Assembly (NCBI RefSeq): GCF_003626645.1
Contig: NZ_RBAM01000001.1
Location: 124,001 to 188,000, forward strand
Length of the DNA stretch: 64,000 nt
From: Streptomyces klenkii
GTDB lineage: Bacteria; Actinomycetota; Actinomycetes; Streptomycetales; Streptomycetaceae
Direction: 5' to 3'
Below, one piece after another: positions 14,201 through 26,700 of the stretch (the stretch's first letter is position 1; each line of letters begins with the position of its first letter). The position numbers and the translations under genes are program-made. The notes under the pieces were generated by a model. The model did not search any database. It was not told the origin of the DNA and was given only the letters and a program-made list of their open reading frames with translations.

Positions 14201-17200
14201 GGAAGGCTGGACCTACCGTGCGGGCTGGAAGCCGCTCAGCGGCCTCCGGACGCACGAACTGCCCGGCACCTGGCTGTTCCTGGTCACCGAGGAGACCGAG
14301 TGGACCGCCGCCGTCGCCGACGGGCTCACCGCCCGCGGCGCCCGGCTGACCCCGGTCCTGGTCGACCCGGCCGCCGACCGCGGCACGCTGCTGCGGCAGC
14401 TCACCGAGGCGGCAGGCAGCAGCACACCGGTCGACGGCGTGCTCTCCCTGCTCGGCACCGACGAGCGGCCCCACCCCGCGCACCCGGCCCTCTCCGTCGG
14501 CACCGCCCTGACCCTCGCCCTCGTGCAGGCGCTGGGCGACGCCGGCATCGACGCCCCGCTGTGGGCGCTCACCAGGCAGGCGATGTCCACCGGCCGTTCG
14601 GACGCGGTGCCCAGCGCTGCCCAGAACGCCGTCTGGGGCCTCGGCCGCGTCGCCGCGCTGGAGTACGCGCAGCGCTGGGGCGGCCTGATCGACCTGCCGG
14701 AGACGATCGACGACCGGATCGCCGGGCGTCTCGCCGCGGTGCTCGGCCAGTCGGCCGAGGACCAGGTCGCCGTCCGCGCCCGCGGCGTGTTCGGCCGCAG
14801 GCTCTCCCACGCCCCCGCCCGCCGCAATGGCCGCGCCGGGCAGCGCTGGACGCCGCGCGGCACGGTGCTCATCACCGGCGGTACGGGTGCGCTGGGCGGG
14901 CACGTCGCCCGCTGGCTCGCCGGTGCCGGTGCCGAGCACCTGGTGCTGACCAGCCGCCGCGGCCTCGACGCCCCCGGCGCCGCCGAGCTGAAGAGCGAAC
15001 TGGAGGAGCTGGGCGCCCGGGTGACGGTCGCGGCCTGCGACGTCGCCGACCGCGAGGCCCTGGCCGCGCTGCTCGCCCAGCACCCGGTGCACGCCGTCGT
15101 CCACACGGCGGGCGTGGACCACCTGGAGCCGCTGGACGGCATGACGCCGGGCTCCTTCGCCGACGTGCTCGCCGCGAAGGCCGCCGGCGCCCTGCACCTC
15201 CACGACCTGCTCGGCGATCAGGAGCTGGACGCCTTCGTCCTGTTCTCCTCCATCGCCGGCGTGTGGGGCAGCGGCTACCAGGCCGCCTACGCGGCCGCCA
15301 ACGCCCTCCTCGACGGGCTCGCCGAACAGCGGCGCGCCCAGGGCCTGACCGCGACCGCCGTCGCCTGGGGCCCCTGGGCCGGCGGCGGCATGGCCGAGAG
15401 CGACGGCGCGGACGAACGCCTGCGCCGCCGCGGCCTGATCCCGATGCCCGCCGCGCTCGCCGTGGCCGGCCTCCGGCAGGCGCTGGACTCCGGCGAGCCG
15501 ACCGCGACCGTGGCCGACATCGACTGGGAGCGCTTCCTGCCCCCGTTCACCGTCGGCCGCCCGAGCGCCCTGCTCGGCGACCTCCCGGAGGCCGGGCGGA
15601 TCCTGACCGCCGGCAGCGGCACCGGTGGCGCGGACGGCGCGGCCGCCGCCTCGCCGCTGGCCGCCCGCCTCGCCGGGATGCCCGGGAGCGAGCAGCACGC
15701 GCTGCTGGTCGAGCTCGTCCGCACGCACGCGGCGGCCGTCCTCGGCCACAGCGGCGCCGGCGAGGTCGAGGCCGACCGGGCCTTCAAGGACCTGGGCTTC
15801 GACTCCCTGACCGCCGTCGAACTGCGCAACAAGCTCAACGCCGAGACCGGCCTCGCCCTGCCCCCCACGCTGGTCTTCGACTACCCCAACGCCCACGCCC
15901 TCGCCCGCCAGCTGCACACCGAGATCACCGGCAGCACCGCCGCGGCCGCACCGGAGACGGCCACCGCCGCCGCGGAGGACGACGACCCCATCGCGATCGT
16001 CGGCATGGCCTGCCGCTACCCCGGCGGGGTGCGCTCGCCCGAGGACCTGTGGCAGCTGGTGGTCTCCGGTGGCGACGCCGTCGGGGAGTTCCCGGCGGAC
16101 CGCGGCTGGGACGTGGACGGCATCTACGACCCGGACCCGGACGCGTCCGGCAAGACGTACACACGCCACGGCGGATTCCTCTACGAGGCCGGGGAGTTCG
16201 ACCCCGCGTTCTTCGGGATCAGCCCGCGTGAGGCCGTGGCGATGGACCCGCAGCAGCGCCTGCTGCTGGAGACCACCTGGGAGACGTTCGAGCGGGCCGG
16301 CATCGACGCGGACGCGGTGCGGGGCAGCCGCACCGGAGTCTTCGTCGGCTCCGGCTACCAGGACTACGCCGCCCAGGCGTTCAACGCCATCGACGACTCC
16401 GAGGGCTTCTTCGGCACCGGCAACTCGGCCAGCATCATGTCCGGCCGCATCGCCTACACCCTCGGCCTCGAAGGCCCGGCCGTCACCGTCGACACGGCGT
16501 GCTCGTCGTCGCTGGTGGCCCTCCACTGGGCGGTCCAGGCACTGCGCAACGGCGAGTGCTCCATGGCACTCGCGGGCGGCGTCATGGTGATGTCCACCCC
16601 GCGGGCCTTCGTGGAGTTCAGCCGGCAGCGCGGCCTGGCCGCCGACGGCCGCTGCAAGGCCTTCGGGGCAGGAGCCGACGGCACCGGCTGGGCCGAAGGC
16701 GTCGGCATGCTCCTGGTGGAGCGGCTCTCCGACGCCCGCCGCAACGGCCACCAGGTCCTCGCTGTCGTCCGCGGCAGCGCCGTCAACCAGGACGGCGCGT
16801 CCAACGGCCTGACCGCCCCGAACGGCCCGGCACAGCAGCGGGTCATCCGCCAGGCGCTCACCGCCGCCGGCCTCACCGCCGCCGACATCGACGCGGTGGA
16901 GGCGCACGGCACGGGCACCCGGCTCGGCGACCCGATCGAGGCACAGGCGCTGCTCGCCACGTACGGGCAGGAGCGTCCCGAGGGACAGCCGCTGTGGCTG
17001 GGCTCCCTGAAGTCCAACATCGGCCACGCCCAGGCCGCCGCGGGCGTCGGCGGGATCATCAAGATGGTCATGGCGATGCGCCACGGCCTGCTCCCGCGGA
17101 CCCTGCACGTGGACGAGCCGACGCCGCACGTGGACTGGTCGGCCGGTGACGTACGGCTGCTGACCGAGGCCATGGACTGGCCGGAGTCGGACCACCCGCG

Positions 17201-20200
17201 CCGCGCTGCTGTGTCGTCGTTCGGTGTCAGCGGCACCAACGCCCACACGATCATCGAGCAGGCACCGCCGGCCCCGGCCGAGGAAATGGCCGAGGAGCCG
17301 GAAGCCGCCCCGGGCCTGCTGCCCTGGGTGCTCTCCGCCAAGACCAGCGCGGCACTGCGCGACCAGGCGCGACGGCTGCTGTCCTTCATGGACGACGGCA
17401 TGTCACCCGCCGACGTCGGCTTCTCGCTGGCCACCACCCGCAGCACCCTGCGCCACAGGGCGGCGGTCATCGGCGAGACCTGTGACGACTTCCGGCGCGG
17501 ACTGGGCTACCTGGCCGCCGGAATGCCGTCGCCCGGTGTCGTCCAGGGCCGGCCGGGGGGCAAGGCCGGGTTCCTGTTCTCCGGTCAGGGCTCGCAGCGC
17601 CTCGGGATGGGCCGTGAGCTGTACGAGGCGTTCCCCGTCTTCGCCGAGGCGTACGACGAGGTGTGCATGCGCCTGGACGAGCCTGTCGACGTCGAAGCCG
17701 AGACGCTTCACCAGACGGGATCCACGCAGCCCGCGCTCTTCGCCGTCGAGGTCGCGCTGTTCCGGCTCCTCGAATCCTGGGGCGTGCGGCCGGACTACGT
17801 GGCCGGTCACTCCGTCGGCGAGATCGCGGCCGCTCATGTGGCTGGGGTGTTGTCGCTGGAGGACGCGGCGAAGTTGGTGTCGGCGCGTGCCGCGCTGATG
17901 CAGGCGCTGCCCGCGGGCGGTGCGATGGTCGCCGTCCAGGCGACCGAGGACGAGGTGCTGCCGCACCTCACCGACGGAGCCGGGATCGCGGCGATCAACG
18001 GCCCCGAGTCGCTGGTGGTTTCCGGCGCCGAGGACGCCGTGCTGAAGATCGCCGAGGTCTTCAAGCAGGAGGGCCGCAAGACGTCCCGCCTGAAGGTCAG
18101 CCACGCGTTCCACTCGCCGCTGATGGACCCGATGCTGGAGGACTTCGCCGAGGTCGTCCGCGGTCTGACCTTCCACGAGCCGCGCATCCCGGTGGTCTCC
18201 AACCTCACCGGCCGTCTGGCCGAGACGTACACCCCCGAGTACTGGGTCCAGCACGTCCGCGAGGCCGTCCGTTTCGCGGATGGCGTCCGGACCCTGCATG
18301 ACCTGGGTGTCACGACCTTCGTGGAGATCGGCCCCGGCGGTGTGCTGAGCGGCATGGCGCAGGGCTGCCTGGACGAGGCCGTCACCGTGCCCGTCCTGCG
18401 CGCCGACCGCCCCGAGCGGCAGGCCCTCGTCACGGCCCTGGCGCACCTGCACACGCACGGCGTCCCCGTGGACTGGAGCGCGTACTTCTCCGGTGCGCGC
18501 AAGACCGACCTGCCGACGTACGCGTTCCAGCACGAGCGGTACTGGGTGGACGCGCCGGAAGCCGCCGCCGCCTCCGCGGTGACGGACCCGGTCGACGCCG
18601 AGTTCTGGGAGACCGTGGAGCGCGAGGACCTCCAGGCCCTCGCCGGCACCCTCGACATCCGCGCGGAGGACACGTTCAGCGACGTCCTGCCGAGGCTGTC
18701 GTCGTGGCGCCGGCAGCGCAAGGAGCAGTCCGCCGTGGACGGCTGGCGCTACGGCATCACGTGGAAAGGGATCCCCGACCCCGGGGCACCGGCCGCCGAC
18801 CGGAACGGTGTATGGCTGGTTCTGGTCAGCGCTGCTCAACTCGGCGACGACTGGGTCACCGCCTGCCTGAGCGGGCTGACCGGCCGCGGCCTGGCAGCGC
18901 TGCCCGTCCCGGTCGAGCCGGCCGCCGGCCGCAAGGACCTGGCGGCGCAGCTCGCCGGCGCGGCCGGTGACGAGAGCGTCGCGGGCGTCCTGTCCCTGCT
19001 CGCCGTCGACGGCTCGCCCTCCCCGGCGGCCCCCGCACTGACCAGCGGCGTCGCGCTGTCCGTCCTGCTCGTGCAGGCCCTGGGCGACGCGGGCGTCGAC
19101 GCCCCGCTGTGGTGCGCGACCCGCACCGCGATGAGCGTGAGCACCGCCGACGCGGTGGCCGACCCCCACCAGTGCCTGGTCTGGGGCCTGGGCCGGGTGG
19201 CGGCGCTGGAGCACGCGCAGCGCTGGGGCGGTCTGATCGACCTGCCGGCGGCGGTCGACGACCGGGTCGCCGGGCGTCTCGCCGCGGTGCTCGGCCAGTC
19301 GGCCGAGGACCAGGTCGCGATCCGCGACCGCGGCGTGTTCGTGCGGCGCCTGTCCCGGATGCCCGCGGGCCGGACCGGCCGTACGTGGTCGCCGCGCGGC
19401 ACGGTGCTGATCACGGGCGGTACGGGCGCGCTGGGCGGGCACGTCGCCCGCTGGCTGGCGGGCGCGGGTGCCGAGCACCTGGTGCTGACCAGCCGCCGCG
19501 GCCTCGACGCCCCCGGTGCCGGTGAGCTGAAGGCCGAACTGGAGGAGCTGGGCGCACGGGTGACGGTCGCGGCCTGCGACGTCGCCGACCGCGAGGCCCT
19601 GGCCGCGCTGCTCGCCGAGCACCCGGTGAACGCCGTCGTCCACACCGCCGGCACCGCCGAGGCGGGCATGCTCGCCGAGACGAACCTCGGCGACTTCGCG
19701 GCCACGGTCGCCGCCAAGGCCCTCGGGGCCGTACACCTCCACGACCTGCTGGGCGATCAGGAGCTGGACGCCTTCGTCCTCTTCTCCTCCATCTCCGGCG
19801 TGTGGGGCGGCGGCGGGCAGGCCGCGTACTCGGCCGCGAACGCCTTCCTCGACGGCCTGGCGCAGCACCGGCGCGACCGGGGCCTCGCAGCGACCGCGAT
19901 CGCCTGGGGCCCGTGGGGCGAGGGCGGCATGGTCGCCGACGCCGGGGACGAGGAGCGGCTGCGGCAGCGCGGCCTGACGGTGCTGCGGCCCGACCGTGCC
20001 GTCTCCGCGCTGCACGGTGCGCTGAGCGACGGGGACGCGGCGGTCACCGTGGCGGACGTCGACTGGGAGCGGTTCGTCGTCCCGTTCACGCTCAGCAGGC
20101 CCAGCGTGCTGCTGAGCGAGCTGCCCGAGGTCAGGGACGCCCTGGCCGAGGAGCCCGCCGAGCCGTCCGCGGAACCGTCGGTGCTGAAGCAGAAGCTGTC

Positions 20201-20705
20201 CGCGCTGTCCGAGGGCGAACAGCAGCGCCTGCTCGTGGACACGGTGTGCGCCCACGCGGCGGCTGTTCTCGGCCACAGCGGATCCTCGGCGGTGGAACCG
20301 GACCTGGCGTTCCGCGACCTCGGCTTCGACTCCCTCACCGCGGTCGAGCTGCGCAACCTGCTCACCGCCGACACCGGCCTGACCCTGCCGGCGACGCTGG
20401 TCTTCGACCACCCGACGCCCGAGGCGATCGCCCGGTACCTGCGGAGCGAACTCGCGGGCGGGGCAGGGCCGGACGAGGTGTCGGTCTTCAGCGAACTCGA
20501 CCGGCTGGAGTCGGTGCTCTCGACGGCCGCCTCCGCCGAGGAGACGGTCCGGGCAGGGGTGCGCAGGCGCCTGACGGAACTGCTGTCCCTGGTGAACTCC
20601 GCCGGGGACCAAGGGGCGGAATCCGCTGACGCACAGCGGCAGCTGGAGGACGCGACGATCGACGACATCTTCGATCTGATCGATCAAGATCTAGAAAATT
20701 CCTAG
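2232..20705 (+). CDS. Four-module type I polyketide synthase (4 x KS-AT-KR-ACP), polyene macrolide polyol part
   Basis: This 6157-residue protein adds four malonyl-derived two-carbon units, each left as a beta-hydroxyl. An N-terminal docking helix (residues 1-33) is followed by four modules. KS domains start near 34, 1551, 3059 and 4585, with active Cys206, 1723, 3231 and 4757 in TACSSS. AT nucleophiles are Ser648, 2161, 3681 and 5194 (GHSVGE). All four ATs have HAFH (745, 2258, 3778, 5291), the malonyl-CoA signature. KR NADPH loops start at 1187, 2693, 4215 and 5728; catalytic Tyr are 1325, 2831, 4353 and 5866, each with a Trp eight residues earlier and no LDD, so all are A-type. ACP Ser are 1493, 2999, 4525 and 6034. 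The AT-KR linkers have no room for a DH or ER. A C-terminal docking domain ends the protein. The start ATG has a GAGGA site at 2219-2223. It corresponds to a polyol-building filipin-type subunit; exact subunit numbering is not readable here. Confidence 0.95.
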   Translation: MSNDDKLRDYLKRVMVDLRHTRRQLGELEAKDTEPIAIVGMACRYPGGVSSPEDLWQLVASGGDAVTGFPADRGWDLDAIYDPDPARTGRTYVREGGFLHDAGDFDPAFFGISPREALVMDPQQRLLLETSWEAFERAGIDPATARGTRAGVFVGTNGQDHAYLQRQGDSDIEAHLVTANTAAVVSGRISYALGLEGPAVTVDTACSSSLVALHLAAQALRRGECSVALAGGVTVMATPNTFVAFSAQRGLSPDGRCRAFSSTADGTGMSEGVGVLLLERLSDARRLGHDVLAVIRGSAVNQDGASNGLTAPNGPSQVRVIQQALENARLTASQVDAVEAHGTATTLGDPIEAEALLATYGQEHAADRPLWLGSIKSNMGHTQAASGVAGVIKMVMAIRNGVLPQTLHVDEPTGQVDWSAGGVRLLTEAVQWPESDHPRRAAVSSFGVSGTNAHTIIEQAPALDEEPAGEPAEAPAAGALPWVLSAKSEAALRAQAERLLSFLEAGPGRSPAGIGFSLATTRAAWDRRAAVVGESLEELTEGVRALASGTPSAAVVQGAGRLGDKTGFLFSGQGSQRAGMGRELYAAFPAFAAAYDEIRTHLDVTLDADAEQLNQTGSTQPALFAVEVALFRLLESFGIRPDYVAGHSVGEIAAAHVAGVLSLEDAAKLVSARAALMQALPAGGAMVAIQATEDEVLPHLTDQVGIAAINGPRSVVVSGAEDAVLAIAELFAQQGRKTSRLKVSHAFHSPLMDPMLDEFAGVVRGLTFHEPRIPVVSNLTGRLAESYTPEYWVRHVREAVRFADGVQTLHDLGVTIFVEIGPGGVLSGMAQGCLDEAVTIPLLRADRPEQQAVTTALAELHVHGVSPDWQALFPGARRVDLPTYAFQQQRYWLEAPEAEAAAVDAVDAEFWASVEREDAQSLAATLGLSAEELDVVVPKLSAWRRQRREQSVVDGWRYQLTWQPLNGLTATDLSGSTWLFAAPEGDAWAETVRAALAGRGARLIPLTAGPDAGRETLAAELTRAAAEAAEAEGAETGALQGVLSLLAADETASAGHPAVSRGLAQTVALAQALGDAGIDAPLWCATRGAAATGRSDDAPLSAVQHQVWGFGRALALEHARRWGGLIDLPTAVDERAAGRIAAVLNQGAGTVEDQVAVRASGVFTARLAHARSGAGRPWTARGTALITGGTGALGGHVARWLAGAGAEHLVLTSRRGADAPGAAALKAELEELGARVTLAACDVADRDAVAALLAEHDFTSVFHAAGVEQFAPFDELTPADFARTSAAKAAGAAHLDELLGDRELDAFVLFSSIAGVWGSGLQTAYAAANASLDGLAARRRARGLTATAIAWGPWADGGMVTDADEEHLRRRGVNTLPAALAVTAIQRALDCDDTTAVVADIDWERFIGPFTLGRPSALLSDLPEVRRAGTAAPAAGTAAGTTPLAAQLAGLPEAKRTEALTDLVRAHVAAVLGHASAADVEPDRAFKDLGFDSLTAVELRNKVNAATGLALPPTLVFDYPNATALARFLHGELLGSQAAALQEQHTAADDEPIAIVAMSCRLPGGVDSPEALWDLVTAGGDAISEFPADRGWDVDALYDPDPDRPGKTYARDGGFLYGATGFDAGFFGISPREALAMDPQQRLLLETSWEAFERAGITPAQLRGSRTGVFVGMAYQGYGADVRRTPEGVEGHRLVGGASSVVSGRVAYTFGLEGPAVTIDTACSSSLVALHLAVQSLRNGECTMALAGGVTVMASPSVFVEFSRQRGLSPDGRCRAFGADADGTGWSEGVGVVLVERLSDAVRNGHEILAVVRGSAVNQDGASNGLTAPNGPAQQRVIRQALASAGLAPADVDAVEAHGTGTTLGDPIEAQALLATYGQERPEGQPLWLGSLKSNIGHTQAAAGVAGIIKMVMAMRHGLLPQTLHADEPTPHVDWSAGEVRLLTEAVQWPESDRPRRAAISSFGVSGTNAHTIIEQAPATAELPATPGTDGTVVPWVLSGKGEAALRAQAARLAGHLDTTDGWTASDVGLSLASRETFEDRAVLLAQGPDEFRQALAALAAGEPAANVTLGRARTEGKTGFLFSGQGSQRLGMGRELYEAFPVFADAYDEVCARLDAPVDVDSEELHRTGSTQPALFAVEVALFRLLESFGIRPDYVAGHSVGEIAAAHVAGVLSLEDAAKLVSARAALMQALPAGGAMVAVQATEEEVLPHLTDAVGIAAINGPRSVVVSGAEDAVTAIAEVFAGQGRKTSRLKVSHAFHSPLMDPMLDEFAEVVRGLTFNEPQIPVVSNLTGRLAESYTPEYWVRHVREAVRFADGVQTLGELGVTTFVEIGPGGVLSALAQGCLDDAVAVPVLRADRPERQAVTTALAELHVHGVSPDWQALFPGAHRVTLPTYAFQRERFWLEGDEDPAAVAAPADAADSGFWDTVEREDVESLAATLGVGADASLSAILPRLSAWRRQRREQSVVDGWRYRVTWKPLGALPEAGASGTWLLVTAGESAWADSVRTALGERGLELVTLVAGPGTDRAALAGELTRELSGTGPVAGVLSLLAEDESDSAGHPGLSHGLAATLCLVQALGDAGIDAPLWCATRGAVTTGRSDRVDHPLQAQVWGFGRAAALEYPQRWGGLLDLPELLDARTAARVAAVLGQKAEDQVAVRSSGVFGRRLVRAGRTADAAQGWSPRGTVLITGGTGALGGHVARWLAGAGAEHLVLTSRRGPAAPGAAELVAELEELGATATVVACDAADRDALRALLAEHPVNAVVHAAGVGDHVMIEDSGPAGFAGTVSAKAAGATHLDELLAGQELDAFVMFSSGAGIWGGASQGAYSAANAYLDALAEHRRANGRTALAVSWGGWAEGGMAGVGDGEEMLRRRGLPPMQPALAISALEQALADGETTLTVADFDWERFIGPFTVTRPSALLSDVPEARRALEAPASGGAEAGNALAAKLAGLSAGEQDRTLVDLVRSHAAAVLGHDGAAAVEPGRAFNDLGFDSLTAVELRNKLTADTGLKLPTTLVFDYPNATALARFLRAELLGSQTAAPLEQRTAGADDNEPIAIVAMSCRLPGGVGSPEDLWQLVMSGGDAIAGFPEDRGWDIENLYDPDPGTPGKTYARDGGFLYDAGDFDAALFGISPREALAMDPQQRLLLEASWEAFERAGLDPASLKGSRTGVFVGMSFQGYGAGLPQVPEGVEGHLLTGSAASVVSGRVAYSFGLEGPAVTVDTACSSSLVALHLAIQSLRNGESTMAVAGGVNVMAVPAAFVEFSRQRGLSADGRCKAFGAGADGTGWAEGVGVVLVERLSDAVRNGHDVLAVVRGSAVNQDGASNGLTAPNGPAQQRVIRQALASAGLTETDVDVVEAHGTGTALGDPIEAQALLATYGQDRSEDEPLWLGSLKSNIGHAQAASGVAGVIKMVMAMRHGVLPRTLHADEATPHVDWSAGTVRLLTEAVDWPEPGRPRRAGISSFGVSGTNAHTIIEQAPVAEPAAVAPVEVASATVPWLLSGKSEAALRAQAERLLSLTADGAPAEPSLTDVGFSLATTRAALEHRAAVVGADRDRIAEGLRALASGAPAPGVVLGRADTGQVGFLFSGQGSQRPGMGRELYDAFPAFAEAYDAVCAHLDRHLDRPLRDVAFGEDGDELNRTAFTQPALFAHEVAIHRLLESWGVRPDYLAGHSVGEIAAAHVAGVLSLEDAATLVTARARLMQALPEGGAMVAVQAGEDEVLPHLTDRVSIAAVNGPRSVVVSGAEDAVTAIAEAFAGQGRKTSRLKVSHAFHSPLMDPMLEDFARVVGGLRFEQPRIPVVSNVTGELVDAYTAAYWVRHVREAVRFADGIRTLDDLGVTTFVEVGPGGVLSGMAQGCLDGAVTVPSVRAGSPEPEAVTAAVAQLHVHGVPVDWPAFFAGRGARRADLPTYAFQHQRYWLETTAPIAAVAASDAVEAGFWETVEREDAQSLAATLDLPAEQLDAVLPRLSAWRRQQRRESAAEGWTYRAGWKPLSGLRTHELPGTWLFLVTEETEWTAAVADGLTARGARLTPVLVDPAADRGTLLRQLTEAAGSSTPVDGVLSLLGTDERPHPAHPALSVGTALTLALVQALGDAGIDAPLWALTRQAMSTGRSDAVPSAAQNAVWGLGRVAALEYAQRWGGLIDLPETIDDRIAGRLAAVLGQSAEDQVAVRARGVFGRRLSHAPARRNGRAGQRWTPRGTVLITGGTGALGGHVARWLAGAGAEHLVLTSRRGLDAPGAAELKSELEELGARVTVAACDVADREALAALLAQHPVHAVVHTAGVDHLEPLDGMTPGSFADVLAAKAAGALHLHDLLGDQELDAFVLFSSIAGVWGSGYQAAYAAANALLDGLAEQRRAQGLTATAVAWGPWAGGGMAESDGADERLRRRGLIPMPAALAVAGLRQALDSGEPTATVADIDWERFLPPFTVGRPSALLGDLPEAGRILTAGSGTGGADGAAAASPLAARLAGMPGSEQHALLVELVRTHAAAVLGHSGAGEVEADRAFKDLGFDSLTAVELRNKLNAETGLALPPTLVFDYPNAHALARQLHTEITGSTAAAAPETATAAAEDDDPIAIVGMACRYPGGVRSPEDLWQLVVSGGDAVGEFPADRGWDVDGIYDPDPDASGKTYTRHGGFLYEAGEFDPAFFGISPREAVAMDPQQRLLLETTWETFERAGIDADAVRGSRTGVFVGSGYQDYAAQAFNAIDDSEGFFGTGNSASIMSGRIAYTLGLEGPAVTVDTACSSSLVALHWAVQALRNGECSMALAGGVMVMSTPRAFVEFSRQRGLAADGRCKAFGAGADGTGWAEGVGMLLVERLSDARRNGHQVLAVVRGSAVNQDGASNGLTAPNGPAQQRVIRQALTAAGLTAADIDAVEAHGTGTRLGDPIEAQALLATYGQERPEGQPLWLGSLKSNIGHAQAAAGVGGIIKMVMAMRHGLLPRTLHVDEPTPHVDWSAGDVRLLTEAMDWPESDHPRRAAVSSFGVSGTNAHTIIEQAPPAPAEEMAEEPEAAPGLLPWVLSAKTSAALRDQARRLLSFMDDGMSPADVGFSLATTRSTLRHRAAVIGETCDDFRRGLGYLAAGMPSPGVVQGRPGGKAGFLFSGQGSQRLGMGRELYEAFPVFAEAYDEVCMRLDEPVDVEAETLHQTGSTQPALFAVEVALFRLLESWGVRPDYVAGHSVGEIAAAHVAGVLSLEDAAKLVSARAALMQALPAGGAMVAVQATEDEVLPHLTDGAGIAAINGPESLVVSGAEDAVLKIAEVFKQEGRKTSRLKVSHAFHSPLMDPMLEDFAEVVRGLTFHEPRIPVVSNLTGRLAETYTPEYWVQHVREAVRFADGVRTLHDLGVTTFVEIGPGGVLSGMAQGCLDEAVTVPVLRADRPERQALVTALAHLHTHGVPVDWSAYFSGARKTDLPTYAFQHERYWVDAPEAAAASAVTDPVDAEFWETVEREDLQALAGTLDIRAEDTFSDVLPRLSSWRRQRKEQSAVDGWRYGITWKGIPDPGAPAADRNGVWLVLVSAAQLGDDWVTACLSGLTGRGLAALPVPVEPAAGRKDLAAQLAGAAGDESVAGVLSLLAVDGSPSPAAPALTSGVALSVLLVQALGDAGVDAPLWCATRTAMSVSTADAVADPHQCLVWGLGRVAALEHAQRWGGLIDLPAAVDDRVAGRLAAVLGQSAEDQVAIRDRGVFVRRLSRMPAGRTGRTWSPRGTVLITGGTGALGGHVARWLAGAGAEHLVLTSRRGLDAPGAGELKAELEELGARVTVAACDVADREALAALLAEHPVNAVVHTAGTAEAGMLAETNLGDFAATVAAKALGAVHLHDLLGDQELDAFVLFSSISGVWGGGGQAAYSAANAFLDGLAQHRRDRGLAATAIAWGPWGEGGMVADAGDEERLRQRGLTVLRPDRAVSALHGALSDGDAAVTVADVDWERFVVPFTLSRPSVLLSELPEVRDALAEEPAEPSAEPSVLKQKLSALSEGEQQRLLVDTVCAHAAAVLGHSGSSAVEPDLAFRDLGFDSLTAVELRNLLTADTGLTLPATLVFDHPTPEAIARYLRSELAGGAGPDEVSVFSELDRLESVLSTAASAEETVRAGVRRRLTELLSLVNSAGDQGAESADAQRQLEDATIDDIFDLIDQDLENS

Positions 20706-20742
20706 TTCTTGGCGCTCTACCTTTAACGACAGCCGAGGACGG

Positions 20743-23700
20743 ATGGGGCGGATGAGCAGCAACGAAGACAGGCTTCTCGAGTATCTCAAGCGCGTCACCG
20801 GGGACCTTCGCCAGGTCCGCGAACGCCTTCGCGAGGTCGAGGAGAAGGACCAGGAACCCATCGCGATCGTCGGCATGGCGTGCCGGTATCCCGGCGGGGT
20901 GCGGTCGCCGGAGGACCTGTGGCAGCTGGTGGCCTCCGGTGGCGACGCGGTCGGGGAGTTCCCGGCCGACCGGGGCTGGGACGTGGACGACGTCTACGAC
21001 CCGGACCCGGACGCGCAGGGAAAGACGTACGCGCGGCACGGCGGATTCCTTTACGAGGCGGGGGAGTTCGACCCCGGCTTCTTCGGGATCAGCCCGCGTG
21101 AGGCCGTCGCGATGGACCCTCAGCAGCGTCTGCTGCTGGAGACGACGTGGGAGACGTTCGAGCGGGCCGGCATCGACGCGGACGCGGTGCGGGGCAGCCG
21201 CACCGGAGTCTTCGTCGGCTCCGGCTACCAGGACTACGTCAACCTCCTGGTCGGGGTGGCCGGCGAGTCCGACGGCCACCTCGGGACCGGCAACTCCGCC
21301 AGCGTGATGTCCGGCCGCATCGCCTACACCTTCGGCCTGGAGGGCCCGGCCGTCACCGTCGACACGGCGTGCTCGTCGTCGCTGGTGGCGCTGCACTGGG
21401 CGATCCAGGCGCTGCGCGCCGGCGAGTGCTCGATGGCGCTGGCCGGCGGCGTGCAGGTGATGACCACGCCCACCGCGTTCGTGGAGTTCAGCCGCCAGCG
21501 CGGACTGGCCCCGGACGGGCGGTGCAAGCCGTTCGCCGCCGGTGCCGACGGCACCGGCTGGGCCGAGGGCGTCGGCATGCTCCTGGTGGAGCGCCTGTCC
21601 GACGCCCGCCGCAACGGGCACCAGGTCCTGGCCGTGGTGCGCGGCAGCGCCGTGAACCAGGACGGCGCGTCCAACGGCCTGACCGCCCCGAACGGCCCCG
21701 CGCAGCAGCGGGTCATCCGCCAGGCCCTGGCCTCGGCCGGGCTGTCCCCCGCCCAGGTCGACGCGGTGGAGGCGCACGGCACGGGCACGACGCTGGGCGA
21801 CCCCATCGAGGCGCAGGCGCTGCTCGCGACCTACGGCCGGGAGCGGCCGGAGGGACGGCCGCTGTGGCTGGGCTCGCTGAAGTCCAACATCGGTCACTCG
21901 CAGGCCGCGGCCGGTGTCGGCGGGATCATCAAGATGGTCATGGCGATGCGCCATGGCGTCCTCCCGCAGACGCTGCACGTGGACGAGCCGACGCCGCACG
22001 TGGACTGGTCGGCCGGTGACGTACGGCTGCTGACCGAGGCCATCAACTGGCCGGAGTCGGACCACCCGCGCCGCGCTGCTGTGTCGTCGTTCGGTGTCAG
22101 CGGCACCAACGCCCACACCATCATCGAGCAGGCACCGGCTACCGACGAGGAGCCCGCGGGGGCTCCCGCCGCCGGCCCGCTCGCGTGGGTGCTCTCCGCC
22201 AAGAGCGACGCGGCGCTGCACGCCCAGGCGGCCCGGCTGCTGCCCTTCGTACGGGACGAGGCCCGGCCCGCGGACATCGGGCTGTCGCTGGCCACGACCC
22301 GGGCGGCGCTGCGCCACAGGGCCGCGGTCGTGGGGGAGACCCACGAGGAACTGCTCCTCGGGCTGGAGGACCTGGCCGCCGGGACCCCTTCGTCCCGTGT
22401 GCTGCTGGGACGCCCGGCCGGCGGCAAGACCGGCTTCCTGTTCTCCGGTCAGGGCTCGCAGCGCCTCGGCATGGGCCGTGAGCTGTACGAGGCCTACCCG
22501 GTCTTCGCCGAGGCCTACGACGAGGTGTGCGCCCGCCTGGACGCGCCCGTCGACGTCGATGCCGAGACGCTGCACCAGACCGGGTGCACCCAGCCCGCGC
22601 TCTTCGCCGTCGAGGTCGCGCTGTTCCGGCTCCTCGAATCCTGGGGAATCCGGCCGGACTTCGTCGTCGGCCATTCCGTGGGCGAGATCGCGGCCGCACA
22701 CGTGGCCGGCGCCCTGTCGCTCGACGACGCGGCCAAGCTGGTGTCCGCGCGGGCCGCGCTGATGCAGGCCCTGCCGGCCGGCGGGGCGATGGTCGCCGTA
22801 CAGGCCACCGAGGAGGAGGTGCTGCCGCACCTCACCGACGGAGTCAGCATCGCGGCGGTCAACGGCCCCTCGTCGGTGGTGATTTCCGGTGACGAGACGG
22901 CGGCTCTGGCGATCGCCGAGGCCTTCAAGGAGCAGGGCCGCAAGACGTCCCGCCTGAAGGTCAGCCACGCCTTCCACTCGCCGCTCATGGACCCGATGCT
23001 GGAGGACTTCGCGCAGGTCGTACGCGGCCTGTCCTTCCAGGAGCCGCAGCTGCCCGTCGTCTCCAACGTCACGGGCGAGCTCGTCGAGGCCTACACCGCC
23101 GAGTACTGGGCCCGGCACGTCCGCGAGGCCGTGCGCTTCGCCGACGGCGTGCGGACCCTCAGCGACCTGGGCGTCACGACCTTCGTCGAGATCGGCCCCG
23201 GCGGCGTCCTGAGCGGCATGGCGCAGGGCTGCGTGGACGGTGCCCTCACGGTGCCGCTGCTGCGCGCCGACCGCCCCGAGCGGCAGGCCCTCGTCACGGC
23301 CCTCGCCCAACTGCACACCCACGGCGTCCCCGTGGACTGGAGCGTCTTCTTCTCCGGAGCGCGGACGACCGACCTCCCGACGTACGCCTTCCAGCACGAG
23401 CGGTACTGGGTGGAGACGCCGGAGCACACCGCTGCCGGCGCGGCGGCGGACCCGGTGGACGCCGAGTTCTGGGAGACCGTGGAGCGCGAGGACCTCCAGG
23501 CCCTCGCCGAGACCCTGGACATCGGCGCCGACGACACGTTCAGCGACGTCCTGCCGAGGCTGTCGTCCTGGCGCCGGCAGCGCAAGGAGCAGTCCGCCGT
23601 CGACGACCGGCGCTACCGCGAGACGTGGAAGCGCCTGGGCGAGCTCGCCCCGGCCGGCCCCGGCGGCACCTGGCTGCTCGCCGTGCCGGAGAAGGAGAAC

Positions 23701-26700
23701 GAGCAGATCGCCGCGGTCCGCGCCGCGCTCACCGCACGCGGCTGCGAGCTGACGACCCTGGTCGTCGGCGCGGCGAGCGACCGCGCCGGGCTGGCCGGGG
23801 AACTGGCCGGGCTCGGACCCGTCGACGGCGTGCTGTCCCTGCTCCTCACCGGCGACCCCGTGCTGCCCACCCTGCTGCTCGCCCAGGCCCTGGGCGACGC
23901 GGGCATCGAGGCCCCCCTGTGGTGCCTCACCTCCGGCGCGGTGGCCGTGAGCGGCTCCGACACCGTACGCAACGCGCGCCACACCCAGGTCTGGGGCCTG
24001 GGGCGGACCGCCGCCCTCGAACTGCCCCGGCGCTGGGGCGGCCTGATCGACCTGCCCGAGACCCTCGACGACCGCACCGCCGCACGCCTCGCCGAGGTGC
24101 TGGGGCAGGCGCGGACCGGCCGGTGGGAGGAGGACCAGCTCGCCGTGCGCGCCTCCGGCGTCCACGCCCGGCGGCTCGCCCACGCCCCGGCCCGCCCGGC
24201 CGGCCGCCACTGGCGGCCCCGCGGCACCGTCCTGATCACCGGCGGCACGGGCGCGCTGGGCGGCCACGTCGCCCGCTGGCTGGCGGGCAACGGCGCCGGG
24301 CACCTCGTCCTCGCCGGCCGCCGGGGCGAAGCCGCCCCCGGCGCCGCCGCACTGCGGGCCGAACTGGAGGCCCTCGGCGCCCGCGTCACCCTCGCTGCGT
24401 GCGACGTGGCCGACCGCGACGCCGTCGCGGCCCTGCTCGCCGAGCACACCTTCACCGCCGTCGTGCACACCGCCGGCGTCGCCGACGCCGGCATGCTGGA
24501 CGACACCACCCCGGCCGCCTTCGCCGCCGCGCTCGCCGCGAAGGCCGGCGGCGCCGCACACCTGGACGAGCTGCTGGGCGATCAGGAGCTGGACGCCTTC
24601 GTCCTCTTCTCCTCCATCTCCGGCGTCTGGGGCAGCGGCGGCCAGGCCGCCTACGCGGCCGGCAACGCCTTCCTGGACGGCCTCGCGCGGCAGCGCCGCG
24701 ACCGCGGCCTCACCGCGACCGCCGTCTCCTGGGGCCCCTGGGCCGGCGGAGGCATGGTCGAGGACGGCGACGACGAGGAGCGGCTGCGCCGCCGCGGGCT
24801 CCGCGCCATGGCGCCCGCATCGGCGATCACCGCCCTGCAACGCGCCCTCGACCGCGACGAGACCCTGCTGACCGTGGCCGACGTGGACTGGTCGCGCTTC
24901 ATCGTGCCGTTCACCCTCGGCCGCCCCAGCCCGCTGCTCGGTGACCTCCCCGAGGTCCGCGCCACGCTCGCGGAGGAGGCCCCCGAGGCCGGCCGCGGCT
25001 CCGGCGAGCTCGCCGGGAGCCTGACCGGGCTGTCGCGCGACGACCGCGAACGCCTCCTCACCGACCTCGTGCGCACCCACGCCGCCGCAGTCCTCGGCCA
25101 CCGCGGGGCAAGCGCGATCGAGGCCGACCGGCCCTTCCGGGATCTCGGGTTCGACTCCCTGACCGCCGTGGAGCTCCGCAACCGCCTCAACGACGCGACC
25201 GCTCTCGCCCTGCCCACGACCCTGGTCTTCGACCACCCCACGGCCGCCGACCTCGCCGCCCACCTCCTCGCCGAACTCACCGGCGGCGAGGACCCGCAGG
25301 CCACGGCCGCGGCCGCCGCCACGGTGCTGGACGAGCCCATCGCCATCGTCGGGATGGCCTGCCGCTACCCCGGCGGCGTGCGCTCGCCCGAGGACCTGTG
25401 GGAGCTGGTCGTCTCCGGCCGCGACGCGATCTCCCGGTTCCCCGGCAACCGCGGCTGGGACGTCGAGGCCCTCTACCACCCCGACCCCGACCACCCCGGC
25501 ACCACCTACACCACCCACGGCGGATTCCTCCACGACGCCGACGAGTTCGACCCGGCCGTCTTCGGGATCAGCCCGCGCGAGGCCGTCGCGATGGACCCGC
25601 AGCAGCGCCTGCTGCTGGAGACCACGTGGGAGACCTTCGAACGCGCCGGGATCGCCCCCCACTCCGTGCGCGCCACCGGCACCGGCGTCTTCATCGGCTC
25701 CGGCTACCAGGACTACGCCGCACGCCTGCTCAAGGTGCCCGACGGCGTCGAGGGCTACCTTTCCACCGGCAACTCGGCCAGCGTGATCGCCGGCCGCCTC
25801 TCCTACGCCTTCGGCCTGCAAGGCCCCTCCGTCACCGTCGACACCGCGTGCTCGTCCTCGCTGACCGCCCTCCACCTCGCCGTGCAGGCGCTGCGCAACG
25901 GCGAGTGCTCGATGGCGCTGGCCGGCGGCGTGATGGTGATGGCCGGCCCGTCCGCGTTCACCATGTCGAGCAGGCAGCGCGCGCTGTCCGCCGACGGCCG
26001 CTGCAAGGCGTTCTCCTCGACCGCCGACGGCACCGGCTTCGCCGAGGGCGTCGGCCTGGTCCTGGTCGAGCGCCTGTCCGACGCGCGCCGCAACGGACAC
26101 GAGGTCCTGGCCGTCGTGCGGGGCAGCGCGGTCAACCAGGACGGCGCCTCCAACGGCCTGACCGCCCCCAGCGGCAAGGCCCAGCAGCAGGTGATCCGGC
26201 AGGCCCTGGCCAACGCCCGGCTCGCCCCGGGCGAGGTCGACGCCGTGGAGGCCCACGGCACCGGCACCCGCCTCGGCGACCCCATCGAGGCCCAGGCACT
26301 GCTCGCCACGTACGGCAAGGAGCGCCCCGGGGACCGGCCGCTGTGGCTCGGCTCGCTGAAGTCCAACATCGGCCACGCCCAGGCGGCCGCGGGCGTCGGC
26401 GGCGTCATCAAGATGGTCATGGCCATGCGCCACGGCGTCCTGCCGCAGACCCTGCACGTCGAGGAGCCGACCCCGGACGTCGACTGGAACAGCGGCGCCG
26501 TGCGCCTGCTGACCGAGCAGACCGCCTGGCCCGAGCAGGGCAGGCCCCGGCGCGCCGCCGTCTCCTCGTTCGGTATGAGCGGCACCAACGTGCACACCAT
26601 CATCGAGCAGGCCCCCGAGACTGCTCCCGCCGCCGAGGACGAGCAGACACCCGCCGTCCCGGACGCGGCCACCACCGCCCGGTCCGCGGACGTGGTCCCG

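Noticed and set aside
8667..17246. Very long minus-strand open frame (2859 codons), and a similar one at 20488-32055
   Set aside because: They lie exactly antisense to PKS modules with perfect domain motifs. Their translations are repetitive Arg/Gly/Val-rich and match no family; they are artefacts of high GC third positions.
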